Part shown: positions 1 through 6,944 of the stretch, piece by piece
Numbering within the stretch: position 1 is the stretch's first letter
How the letters are laid out: every line of letters starts with the position of its first letter
Assembly (NCBI GenBank): GCA_035476575.1
Contig: DATILL010000104.1
Location: 1-10,380 of the forward strand
Direction: 5' to 3'
Source: DATILL01 sp035476575
GTDB taxonomy: Bacteria > Actinomycetota > Actinomycetes > Mycobacteriales > JACQDL01
Length of the DNA stretch: 10,380 bases
Position numbers and translations under genes: made by a program
The notes under the pieces: generated by a model
Database searches by the model: none
Seen by the model: only the letters and a program-made list of their open reading frames with translations
What the model was told of the DNA's origin: nothing

Positions 1-139
1 CCAGGGCGACCGCGTTCGACATAGGAGAAGAATAAACGGAGCCACCGACAGAACCACCCCGCTAACCCGAGGGTCGGAGAAAAAGATGAGAAACTTCGGT
101 GAGTACAGCGGCAGGTGCCCACAGTAATATTGAGGGAAA

Positions 140-160
140 CCCATCGACGAAGTCGATGGG
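140..160. repeat. Perfect 9-bp inverted repeat with 3-base loop
   Basis: CCCATCGAC (140-148) is followed by GAA and the exact reverse complement GTCGATGGG (152-160). The transcript from either strand would fold into a tight stem. No T-run follows on either side, so a standard intrinsic terminator is not supported. It could be a structured RNA element, an operator or part of a mobile-element end. The base sequence is certain; the role is unknown. Confidence 0.6.
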
Positions 161-193
161 GCGGCAGCAACACGGCCTGAGCCCATCCCCAAC

Positions 194-304
194 AGGTCAC
201 CACACGGGCGGCCCAGACAACGACAGGTCACCACAACGTGCGTAGGTCACCACACGGGTGGCGCGGGCAACGACAGGTCACCACAACGCCGAGAGGTGAC
301 CACA
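194..304. repeat. Phased direct-repeat array, five copies of AGGTCACCACA
   Basis: Copies of AGGTCACCACA start at 194, 224, 244 and 274, and a one-base variant AGGTGACCACA starts at 294. Spacings alternate 30, 20, 30, 20 bases, so the underlying unit is 50 bp (194-243 and 244-293, about 41 of 50 identical), followed by a partial third unit. All copies lie on nearly the same face of the helix, as expected of a protein-binding array. IS21-family elements are known to carry several transposase-binding repeats at their ends and to end in TGT...ACA. This array ends in ACA at 304, so an element end is one explanation, but no transposase gene is visible in the window. Confidence 0.75.
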
Positions 305-327
305 CCGGGAGCGGGATCAGGGGTGAG

Positions 328-2736
328 CTACGGGAGACCCACGATGTCGTCGGGGCGGACGGGCACCCGCCGCAGCGGACGCCCGCAGGCCGCGCGGACC
401 GCCGCCACCACGGCCGGCGTCGACGAGATCGTCGGCGGCTCGCCCACGCCACGCAGGCCGTACGGCGCGTGCGGGTCGGCGAGCTCCAGGACGTCGACGG
501 CCATCGGCGGCATGTCCAGGATCGTCGGGATCAGGTAGTCGGTGAATGACGGGTTGCGGATCCGCCCACCCGCGACCTGGATCTCCTCCATCAGCGCCAG
601 CCCGAGCCCCTGGGCCGACCCGCCCTGGATCTGCCCGACCACCGCCTGCGGGTTCATCGCCCGCCCCACGTCCTGCGCACAGGCCAGCTCCACCACCCGC
701 ACCAGCCCCAGCTCGACGTCCACGTCGACCACGGCCCGGTGCGCGGCGAAGGCGTACTGCACGTGCGCGTTCCCCTGCCCGGTCAACGGGTCCAGCGGCT
801 CGGTCGGCCGGTGCCGCCACTCGACGGTCCGCTCGATCACGTCGTCGCCCAGCACGGCCGGGATCGCGGCGGCCGGCACCGGCCCACCGCCGGCCCGCCG
901 TTCGAGCTCGGCCCGCACCTGCTCGCACGCCGCCCGCACCGCACCGCCGGTCACGTAGCTCTGCCGGGACGCCGAGCTCGACCCGGCGCTCCCGACGGAG
1001 GTGTCGGCCGGCGCGACCGTCACCCGCTGCACGCCGAGCTCGGTCCGGGCGATCTGCGCCTGCAGCGTCACCAGGCCCTGGCCGACCTCGGCGGCGGCCG
1101 TCCGCACCTCGACCACCGGCTCGCCACCCAGGACGGCCAGCCGCACCCGGGCGGTGGAGTAGTCGTCGAAGCCCTCGGAGAAGCCGACGTTCTTGATGCC
1201 GACGCCGTACCCGACCCCGCGCCGCACCCCTTCGCCGTGGGTGGTGTTCGACACGCCGCCGGGCAGCTCCCGCAGGTCGAACCCGCCCGCGCCGGACGGC
1301 GGCAGTCCCGACGGCGACGGCCCGTACGGCGACGGCCCGGGCAGCGGCAACGGCATCGCGCGCACCCGGCGGAGCAGCTCGGCGACCGGCGCGGCCGAGT
1401 CGACCACCTGGCCGGTCGGCATTGTCGCCCCCTCGTGCAGCGCGTTGCGGATCCGCAGCTCCACCGGGTCCAGCCCGAGCTCGGCGGCCAGCGCGTCCAT
1501 CTGCGACTCGTACCCGAAGCAGGCCTGGACGGCGCCGAACCCACGCATCGCCCCGCACGGCGGGTTGTTCGAGTAGACCCCCCAGCAGTCGACGCTCACG
1601 TTCGGCACGACGTACGGCCCGACGCCGAGGCTGGCCGCGTTGCCCGCCACTGCCGCCGTGGTGGAGGCGTAGGCGCCGCCGTCCAGCAGGATCTCGGCCC
1701 GGACGAGGACCAGCCGGCCGTCCCGGTCGGCCCCGTGCTCGTACCGCAGCACGGCGGGATGCCGGTGCACGTGCCCGTAGAACGACTCCTCCCGGCCGTA
1801 GACGATCTTGACCGGCCGGCCAGTGCGCAGCGCGAGAAGGCAGGCGTGCACCTGCATGGACAGGTCCTCGCGGGCGCCGAACGCGCCGCCCACCCCGGCC
1901 AGCGTGATCCGCACCTTGGCCGCCGGCAGGCCGAGCGCCCGCGCCACCTGGGCCTGGTCGACGTGCAGCCACTGGGTCGCTACGTACAGCTCGACGCCAC
2001 CGTCCTCGGCCGGCACCGCGAGCCCCGACTCCGGCCCGAGGAACGCCTGGTCCTGCATCCCGACCCGGTACTCGCCGCGGACCACCACCTCGGCGCGAGC
2101 CGCCGGGTCGCCGCGCCGGATCCGCACATGCCGGACGACGTTGCTGCCGTGCGCCGGGTGCAGCAGCGGCGCGGCCGGGTCCAGCGCGGCCTCGGCGTCG
2201 GTGACCGGGTCGAGCACCTCGTAGTCGACGCGGATCCGGGCCACCGCGCGGCGGGCGGTCTCCGGGTGGCCGGCGGCCACCACGGCGACGGGCTCACCGA
2301 CGTAGCGCACCACGCCGGCGGCGAGCACCGGCTGGTCGGCGTGCTCCAGGCCGTAGATGTTGTCCCCCGGCACGTCGTCGTGGGTGAGCACGGCGTACAC
2401 GCCGGGCAGGGCGAGCGCGGCGGCGAGGTCGACCGAGCGGATCCGGGCGTACGGGTGCGGGCTGCGCAGGGTGGCGCCCCACAGCATCTCCTCCGCCCAC
2501 AGGTCGGAGGAGTAGGCGAGCTCGCCGCGCACCTTGAGCACGCCGTCCGGCCGGACCGGGCTGCTGCCGACGCCTCCCTCGACCCCTGTCAACGGCGCGG
2601 TGAACGGCGGCGCGGCGGCGGGCGGTGCGCTGGGCGAGGGTGCGCTGGGCGACGGCGCGGCGGCAGGGGGCGCTCCGGTTGCTGGTACGGCGACTGGCGG
2701 TACGGCGGCCGGCGGCGCGGTGAACGGCCCGGTCAT
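328..2736 (-). CDS. xdhA: Xanthine dehydrogenase, molybdenum-binding large subunit
   Basis: This 802-residue protein is the catalytic subunit that hydroxylates hypoxanthine and xanthine to urate with molybdopterin cofactor, in a complex with the FAD and 2Fe-2S subunits encoded upstream. The a/b-hammerhead domain spans roughly residues 62-175 and the Mo-cofactor domain follows. Visible family motifs are GGAFGARED (283-291), MRGFGAVQ (397-404, whose Arg matches the conserved RGFG arginine), AEVGQG (549-554) and GVGEPP (763-768), where Glu766 is the expected catalytic base. The ATG overlaps the stop of the deaminase gene in ATGA, which fixes the start; the stop is TAG. Unusual features are a ~60-residue Pro/Ala/Ser-rich leader and a Pro/Gly-rich insert at about 462-485. 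Without context it could be another Mo-hydroxylase; the uricase and 8-oxoguanine deaminase neighbours argue for purine. Confidence 0.93.
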   Translation of the reverse strand: MTGPFTAPPAAVPPVAVPATGAPPAAAPSPSAPSPSAPPAAAPPFTAPLTGVEGGVGSSPVRPDGVLKVRGELAYSSDLWAEEMLWGATLRSPHPYARIRSVDLAAALALPGVYAVLTHDDVPGDNIYGLEHADQPVLAAGVVRYVGEPVAVVAAGHPETARRAVARIRVDYEVLDPVTDAEAALDPAAPLLHPAHGSNVVRHVRIRRGDPAARAEVVVRGEYRVGMQDQAFLGPESGLAVPAEDGGVELYVATQWLHVDQAQVARALGLPAAKVRITLAGVGGAFGAREDLSMQVHACLLALRTGRPVKIVYGREESFYGHVHRHPAVLRYEHGADRDGRLVLVRAEILLDGGAYASTTAAVAGNAASLGVGPYVVPNVSVDCWGVYSNNPPCGAMRGFGAVQACFGYESQMDALAAELGLDPVELRIRNALHEGATMPTGQVVDSAAPVAELLRRVRAMPLPLPGPSPYGPSPSGLPPSGAGGFDLRELPGGVSNTTHGEGVRRGVGYGVGIKNVGFSEGFDDYSTARVRLAVLGGEPVVEVRTAAAEVGQGLVTLQAQIARTELGVQRVTVAPADTSVGSAGSSSASRQSYVTGGAVRAACEQVRAELERRAGGGPVPAAAIPAVLGDDVIERTVEWRHRPTEPLDPLTGQGNAHVQYAFAAHRAVVDVDVELGLVRVVELACAQDVGRAMNPQAVVGQIQGGSAQGLGLALMEEIQVAGGRIRNPSFTDYLIPTILDMPPMAVDVLELADPHAPYGLRGVGEPPTISSTPAVVAAVRAACGRPLRRVPVRPDDIVGLP

Positions 2737-4100
2737 GCGGCGGCCCCGGCGCGCTCGGCCAGGGTACGGCTCGCCACCCGCAGGCCGGCGGCCAGCGCCG
2801 GCTCGGACGCCGTACGCAGCTCGTCGTCCTCGACCACCGGGACGCCGCCGACCAGCAGCAGCGCGAGCGGCGGAGGGGGGCCGAGGACCAGCGCGGCCAC
2901 CGGGTCGTCGATGCCGGCGTGGGCCAGGCCGTCCAGCTTCCAGACCGCGATGTCGGCCAGCAGCCCGGGCCGCAGCGAGCCCAGCTCGGCGGACCGGCCG
3001 AGGCAGGCCGCCCCGCCCGCCGTGGCCAGCCAGAGCGCCTCCCGGGCGGTCAGTGCCGCCGGGCCGTCCTGGAGCCGCGCCAGGTACGCCGCCTGCCGCA
3101 GCTCGACCACCAGCCCGCCGTCCTCGTTGGACGCCGCGCCGTCGACGCCGAGCCCGACCGGGACGGCCGCGTCCAGCAGCGCCCGGACCGGGGCGATGCC
3201 GGCGCCGAGCCGGCCGTTCGAGGTGGGGCAGTGCGCCACGCCGGTGCCGGTCGTGCCGAGCCGGGCCACCGCCTCCTCGGACAGGTGCACGCCGTGCGCG
3301 ATCCATACGTCCGGGCCGAGCCAGCCGAGCCGGTCGGCGTACTCCATCGGGGTGCAGTGAAGCTCCGCCCAGCACTGCTCCTCCTCCTCGACGGTCTCGG
3401 CGAGGTGCGTGTGCAGCCGGGTGCCGGTCGCCCGGGCCAGGTCGGCGGCACGCGTCATCAGCGCGGGGCTGGCCGAGAACGGCGAGCACGGCCCGACCGC
3501 GACCCGGACGCGGGAGCCCGGCCGGGCGTCGTGGTGCCGGCTGATCGCCTGCTCGGTACCGGCCAGCGCCGCGTCGGTGGTCTCGACCAGGTCATCGGGG
3601 GGCAGCCCGCCGGCCGACCGCCCCCGGTCCATCGAGCCGCGTACGGCGTGCAGCCGCAGGCCCACCCGGCCGGCTGCGTGGACGACGGCGCCGAAGACGT
3701 CGCCGCCGTGCCGGGGGAAGACGTAGTGGTGGTCGGCGACCGTGGTGCAGCCGGTGCGGGCCAGCCGGGCCAGGCCGGCGGCCGCGGCGGCGCCGGTGAT
3801 GTCCTCGTCCAGCCCGGACCAGACCGGGTAGAGCTCGGTCAGCCACTCGAACAGGGTGGCCTGCTGGGCGTAGCCGCGGGTCGCCCACTGGTAGAGGTGG
3901 TGGTGGGTGTTGACCAGGCCCGGGGTGACCAGGCAGCCTCGGGCGTCGACCAGCCGGTCCGGGGCGGGGTCGCGCGGGGCCGGTCCGGCACCGACCGCGG
4001 TGATCAGGCCGTCTTCTACGACGACGTGCCCGGCGCCGTGCTCCGTGCCGTGGTCGTCCATGGTGGACACCGCCGCGCCGTCGATCACGATCCGGCTCAT
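2733..4100 (-). CDS. 8-oxoguanine deaminase (amidohydrolase)
   Basis: This 455-residue metal-dependent amidohydrolase resembles the 8-oxoguanine deaminase / hydroxydechloroatrazine ethylaminohydrolase group. It would convert 8-oxoguanine to urate in the cytoplasm, and guanine deamination is a possible alternative. Metal ligands expected for the family are visible: HxH at His66/His68 in VNTHHHLYQ, the HTHLAE segment (230-235, with Glu235 a likely proton shuttle), His269 in WIAHGVH, and Asp320 in GLGVDGAASNEDG. Length and domain order are normal, with a small N-terminal beta domain, TIM barrel, and C-terminal beta strands ending in LLADIAVWKLDG and VPVVEDDE. Its ATG overlaps the stop of the 2Fe-2S subunit (ATGA at 4100-4097), and its own TGA overlaps the next ATG, so it is translationally embedded between two subunits of one enzyme. 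The product, urate, feeds the uricase at the head of the operon. Confidence 0.9.
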   Translation of the reverse strand: MSRIVIDGAAVSTMDDHGTEHGAGHVVVEDGLITAVGAGPAPRDPAPDRLVDARGCLVTPGLVNTHHHLYQWATRGYAQQATLFEWLTELYPVWSGLDEDITGAAAAAGLARLARTGCTTVADHHYVFPRHGGDVFGAVVHAAGRVGLRLHAVRGSMDRGRSAGGLPPDDLVETTDAALAGTEQAISRHHDARPGSRVRVAVGPCSPFSASPALMTRAADLARATGTRLHTHLAETVEEEEQCWAELHCTPMEYADRLGWLGPDVWIAHGVHLSEEAVARLGTTGTGVAHCPTSNGRLGAGIAPVRALLDAAVPVGLGVDGAASNEDGGLVVELRQAAYLARLQDGPAALTAREALWLATAGGAACLGRSAELGSLRPGLLADIAVWKLDGLAHAGIDDPVAALVLGPPPPLALLLVGGVPVVEDDELRTASEPALAAGLRVASRTLAERAGAAA

Positions 4101-4618
4101 CGGGCCGTTCCGTCCGATGCCGCCGTTTCGTCCGACGCAGCCGCCCTGCCCGCGGCGGCCGGTGCCGCCGCCGCCAGCCGGACGGCCTCGATGATTTTCT
4201 CGTACCCGGTGCAGCGGCAGAGGTTCCCGGCCAGGGCCTCGCGGATCTCGTTGTCGCCTGGGTCCGGGACACGGCGGAGCAGGTCGTGCGCGGCGACGAC
4301 CAGGCCGGGGGTGCAGAAGCCGCACTGCACCGCGCCGGTGACCAGGAACGCCTGCTGCACCCGGTCCAGCGTGGCGCCGTGGGCCAGCCCCTCGACGGTG
4401 CGCACCGACCGGCCCTCCGCCTGCCCGGCGGCGACCAGGCAGGCGCACACCACGACCTCGTCGAGGTAGACCGTGCAGGAGCCGCACTCGCCCTGCTCGC
4501 AGGCGTTCTTCGAGCCGGGCAGGCCCAGCCGCTCGCGCAGCACGTAGAGCAGGCTCTCGCCCGCCCACACGTCCTCGGCGGTGCGCTGCTCGCCGTTCAC
4601 CTCAACGCTCACCCGCAT
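4097..4618 (-). CDS. xdhC: Xanthine dehydrogenase, 2Fe-2S iron-sulfur subunit
   Basis: This 173-residue small subunit carries two [2Fe-2S] clusters that pass electrons from the molybdenum site to FAD. The plant-ferredoxin-like N-terminal cluster ligands are Cys40, Cys45, Cys48 and Cys60 (CEQGECGSC...C). The C-terminal helical domain carries Cys99, Cys102, Cys134 and Cys136 (QCGFC and CRC in NLCRCTGYE). All eight are present. The last ~25 residues are an Ala-rich low-complexity tail beyond the normal fold. ATG at 4618 is preceded by GGAGG with a 5-base gap, a good ribosome binding site. The stop overlaps the deaminase start. The symbol follows E. coli XdhABC usage, not the XdhC cofactor-insertion chaperone. 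A 277-bp repeat-filled gap separates it from the FAD subunit upstream. Confidence 0.94.
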   Translation of the reverse strand: MRVSVEVNGEQRTAEDVWAGESLLYVLRERLGLPGSKNACEQGECGSCTVYLDEVVVCACLVAAGQAEGRSVRTVEGLAHGATLDRVQQAFLVTGAVQCGFCTPGLVVAAHDLLRRVPDPGDNEIREALAGNLCRCTGYEKIIEAVRLAAAAPAAAGRAAASDETAASDGTAR

Positions 4619-4690
4619 CGCGGCCTCCGTACCTGTCGATCGCCGGTCCCGCCGCCGTTCGTCCTGGTCCCGCCGTTCGTCTTGGTCCGT

Positions 4691-4860
4691 TCCCGCAAGT
4701 TTTGGGAAGTAGGCGGTCCAGCCTCCCTACTTGTGGAAAGTTGCCCGAGGTTCCGCGTGCTGTCCCCGCAAGCTGTGGAAAGTTGCGGGAGACCACGCGG
4801 GCTGTCCCCGCAAGTTTGTGGAAAGTAGGGGGGCGCACCCGCTACTTGTGGAAAGTTGCG
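4691..4860. repeat. Nested cluster of palindromic repeats with TTTCCACA core
   Basis: On the minus (coding) strand five cores occur: GCAACTTTCCACAAGTAG (4859-4842), CTACTTTCCACAAACTTGC (about 4829-4810), GCAACTTTCCACAGCTTGC (4787-4768), GCAACTTTCCACAAGTAG (4744-4727) and a diverged CTACTTCCCAAAACTTGC (about 4712-4694). Core spacings are about 30, 43, 42 and 30 bases. The arms are reciprocal (GCAA with TTGC, GTAG with CTAC), so copies 1+2 and 4+5 form two-core units. Copy 3 looks like the one-core version. It forms a perfect hairpin, CCCGCAA (4765-4771) with TTGCGGG (4783-4789). The cluster sits inside the operon between the FAD and 2Fe-2S subunit genes. Function is unknown: mRNA processing, regulation or a small repetitive element are possible. 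Confidence 0.75.
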
Positions 4861-4895
4861 TAGTGCGGGGTCGGGCAGTCCGCCCGACGGGCAGG

Positions 4896-5819
4896 TCACG
4901 GCGGGCCCTCAGGCGGCGGGCCCTCGCCCGGTGGACCCTCGGGCGGCGGGCGGCGGTGCTCCGCCCAGGCCCAGGCCAGGCAGCGGGCGGCGAGGACGGC
5001 GAGGGCGTGCCGGCGGTACGCCGCACTGCCGCGTACGTCGTCGATCGGCCAGGCGGCGGCCGCCACCAGCGCGCCGAACCGGGCCGGCACCTCGGCCGGC
5101 AACGGCGCGCGGGCCGCCCACCGATCGGCCAGCGCCGTGGCGGCGAAGTCCTCCGCATCCGGCGCGCGCAGCGGCGTCGGGCCGGCCGAGCCGATCCCGG
5201 TGCCGACCGTGCCGGCGCCCGGGTCGAGCGCCACGGCGAACGAGCAGACCGCGATCACCATCGCGTTGCGGGTGCCGACCTTGCCGAACTGCTGCGGCCC
5301 CCGGGCCGGCGGCACCAGCACCGCGGTGATCAGCTCGTCCGCGGCTAGCACGCTGCGCCTCGGCCCGGTGAAGAACTCCGCCACCGGCACCGTTCGCACC
5401 CCCCGCACCGAGGCCAGCTCCACCCGCGCGCCGGAGGCGAGCAGCGGCGGGTGGGCGTCTCCGGCCGGCGAGGCCGAGCCCAGGTTGCCCCCGACGCTGC
5501 CCCGGTTGCGGATCTGCGGCGAGCCGACGGTGCGGGACGCGGCGGCCAGGCCGGGCAGCATGTCACCGAGCTCGGCGATGATCCGGGCGTACGGCAGCGC
5601 CGCGCCGAGCCGCAGCAGGCCAGCGTGCTGGGCGCCGTCCGGCCTGGACCACCCGGCGAGCTCGGCGACGCCGGACAGGTCGAGCAGCGCGGCCGGCCGG
5701 CGGCGGTCGAAGTTCAGCTCGACCATCACGTCGGTGCCGCCGGCGATCGGTACGGCGTCCGGGCGCTCGGCCTTGGCGGTGACCGCCGCAGCCAGCGTCG
5801 ACGGCCGGAGGAAGTCCAC
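4896..5819 (-). CDS. xdhB: Xanthine dehydrogenase, FAD-binding subunit
   Basis: This subunit of about 307 residues binds FAD and hands electrons to NAD+ in the xanthine dehydrogenase complex. The protein opens with DFLRPSTLAAAV, typical of the family. FAD-binding loops are AGGTD (26-30) and the TVGSPQIRNRGSVGGNLG block followed by AGDAHPPLLA (about 97-128). The C-terminal CO-dehydrogenase flavoprotein-like domain follows, then a repetitive Pro/Glu/Gly tail of about 18 residues. I chose GTG at 5819 because GGGAG lies 8 bases upstream and the protein then begins at the conserved DFLRP. GTG at 5828 or TTG at 5834 would add three or five residues. The start lies 22 bases after the uricase stop. 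At its end the TGA overlaps a GTG (4899-4896) that opens a bridging reading frame through the repeat region. Confidence 0.9.
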   Translation of the reverse strand: MDFLRPSTLAAAVTAKAERPDAVPIAGGTDVMVELNFDRRRPAALLDLSGVAELAGWSRPDGAQHAGLLRLGAALPYARIIAELGDMLPGLAAASRTVGSPQIRNRGSVGGNLGSASPAGDAHPPLLASGARVELASVRGVRTVPVAEFFTGPRRSVLAADELITAVLVPPARGPQQFGKVGTRNAMVIAVCSFAVALDPGAGTVGTGIGSAGPTPLRAPDAEDFAATALADRWAARAPLPAEVPARFGALVAAAAWPIDDVRGSAAYRRHALAVLAARCLAWAWAEHRRPPPEGPPGEGPPPEGPP

Positions 5820-5841
5820 TGTGGACACTCCCAACCCGCGC

Positions 5842-6747
5842 TCACCAGGCCGGTCCGGCCGGCGGCGCGTCGTCGCGGAGCACGGTGCCTTCGATCAGCC
5901 CGTACGGCCGGTCGGCGGCGTAGAAGACCATGCCCGGGTTGTCCCGGCCGAACGGGGTGAGGTCGACCAGGATGTGGTGCCGGTTCGGCAGCGACAGCCG
6001 GATCTCGGCCAGCTCCGCCCGGTGCGCGAGCACCCGCTCGCCCATCGCGTAGAGGGTCTGCTGCAGTGACCTGCTGTTGGTCTCGGCGAAGCCGGCGAGC
6101 AGGTGCCGCACGGTCTCGCGGTGCGCGCCGGCCCAGTCGTCGGACGCCGGCTCGGCGTGCCGCCAGCGGGCCGCCAGCGCGGTGGCCAGGATCCGGTCGC
6201 CGGTCTCGGCCAGCGTGGTGTAGGCGTCCCGGGCGAAGCCGGTGAACCGCGAACCGGTCGTGTTCAGCACCACCAGGTCGGCGACGCCGGACACGACGTA
6301 CGGCCACCCGCCGTCGTACGTCACGGTCGTCGTCCGGGTGCCGGTCTCGCGGACAAAGGAGTACGGCTGGGGCCGGCCGGCGACCGCGACCCGACCCCAG
6401 CCGTACTGCTCGATGCACACCCTAGCCCACCGGATCGCCGGCTGGCTGTCGACGAAGTGCCGGGCCAGCCTCAGCGCGAAGTCCTCGATCTCGCCGATAC
6501 CGTCGCGGGCGAAGGCGAAGACGGTGTTCTTCTGCGAGTCGGTGGGCAGCACGCCGGTGTTGTCGCCGGTCAGGTGGGTGCCGGCCAGGTCGCCGGCCAG
6601 CGTGGTGCTCACCGACAGGTCGGTGAGCCGGTGCGCCCCGCCGGCCGTGCCAGCCTCGCCGTCCGGTGAGCCAGCCTCGCCCCGGTCGACGTACACCAGC
6701 CGGGTCTCCGCCTTCCCGTAGCGGTTGTCGCCGAGCACGATCGCCAT
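5842..6747 (-). CDS. pucL: Urate oxidase (factor-independent uricase)
   Basis: This 301-residue cofactor-free urate oxidase converts urate and O2 to 5-hydroxyisourate and H2O2. Its length matches actinobacterial uricases. The protein starts NRYGKAETRLVYV, with Lys12 as the catalytic lysine. VLPTDSQKNTVFAFA has the Thr69-Asp70 pair. The second T-fold repeat has FTGFARDAYTTLAETGDR (Arg185 a likely urate ligand), NSRSLQQTLYAMGE (Gln229/Gln230) and LPNRHHILVDL with the expected active-site histidine, then NPGMVFYAADRPYG. A Gly/Ala/Glu-rich loop at about 22-38 looks expanded by repeats. ATG at 6747 is preferred; GTG just upstream at 6750 is possible. No Shine-Dalgarno is visible, but TACGCT ends seven bases before the ATG, suggesting a leaderless mRNA. 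It heads the purine operon and consumes the urate made by the four genes after it. Confidence 0.95.
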   Translation of the reverse strand: MAIVLGDNRYGKAETRLVYVDRGEAGSPDGEAGTAGGAHRLTDLSVSTTLAGDLAGTHLTGDNTGVLPTDSQKNTVFAFARDGIGEIEDFALRLARHFVDSQPAIRWARVCIEQYGWGRVAVAGRPQPYSFVRETGTRTTTVTYDGGWPYVVSGVADLVVLNTTGSRFTGFARDAYTTLAETGDRILATALAARWRHAEPASDDWAGAHRETVRHLLAGFAETNSRSLQQTLYAMGERVLAHRAELAEIRLSLPNRHHILVDLTPFGRDNPGMVFYAADRPYGLIEGTVLRDDAPPAGPAW

Positions 6748-6944
6748 CACGCGAGCGTACCCACGGCCGGAGGCGCGACAGCGTCTGCCGGTACGGGTAT
6801 GTGACTGATCCTGGCCGCCGCGTTCGCCTGACCGGGTGGTGTGTGCTGCCCATTCGGGCAGCCGGGCACGCTCGGTGAGCTACCCGCTTAGACTGGACCA
6901 AGCGAAATCCGGTCTGGGCAGCACTAAGGTCATATGGGGGAGCT
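6748..6944. promoter_or_regulatory. Divergent intergenic region between uricase operon and CorA-like gene
   Basis: The 197 bp must carry promoters for both divergent transcripts. It contains a perfect inverted repeat, GCTGCCC (6845-6851) and GGGCAGC (6856-6862) around ATTC, and a further GGGCAGC 60 bases away (6916-6922), so it may be an operator region. For the plus-strand gene, TAGACT (6889-6894) is a possible -10, but no matching -35 is seen. GGGGGAG (6936-6942) is the ribosome binding site for the TTG start at 6945. No regulator gene lies in the window to pair with it. Confidence 0.4.
6754..6759 (-). promoter_or_regulatory. Putative -10 element for a leaderless uricase transcript
   Basis: On the minus strand TACGCT matches the actinobacterial TANNNT -10 pattern. 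Six bases separate it from the A of the uricase ATG, the spacing expected if transcription starts at the start codon itself. No Shine-Dalgarno lies before that ATG, which fits. A convincing -35 is not visible. The same spacing is seen before the DUF222 remnant (TAGCCT at 9668-9673, ATG at 9680). Inference from pattern only. Confidence 0.4.

Larger units (their letters stand above)
1..327. other. Gene-free left edge, lower GC, with hairpin and repeat array
   Basis: No convincing gene lies here. The first ~190 bases have A-rich stretches (for example around 24-38 and 77-95) and are clearly less GC-rich than the operon to the right. A plus-strand frame is open from base 2 to a TAA at 125-127 and could be the last ~41 codons of a gene starting outside the window, but I do not recognise it. 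A minus-strand ATG at 22-20 could start a gene running off the left edge, but no ribosome binding site is visible. The stretch also holds a perfect hairpin (140-160) and an 11-mer array (194-304), listed separately. No intrinsic terminator with a T-run is visible for the operon that ends at 328. Confidence 0.6.

Noticed and set aside
194..304. CRISPR array
   Set aside because: The repeats are 11 bp with alternating 9- and 19-base spacers that are themselves repeated between units, and no cas genes are present. This is not a repeat-spacer array.
739..3360. Very long plus-strand open frame opposite the molybdenum subunit and deaminase genes
   Set aside because: It is an antisense shadow of high-GC third-codon bias. 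The minus strand carries clear enzyme motifs throughout, and the plus-strand translation is Arg/Pro/Gly/His-rich with no family motif.
2919..4469. Long plus-strand frame opposite the deaminase and 2Fe-2S genes
   Set aside because: The same shadow effect: it lies wholly antisense to two confidently identified genes and has no recognisable domain.
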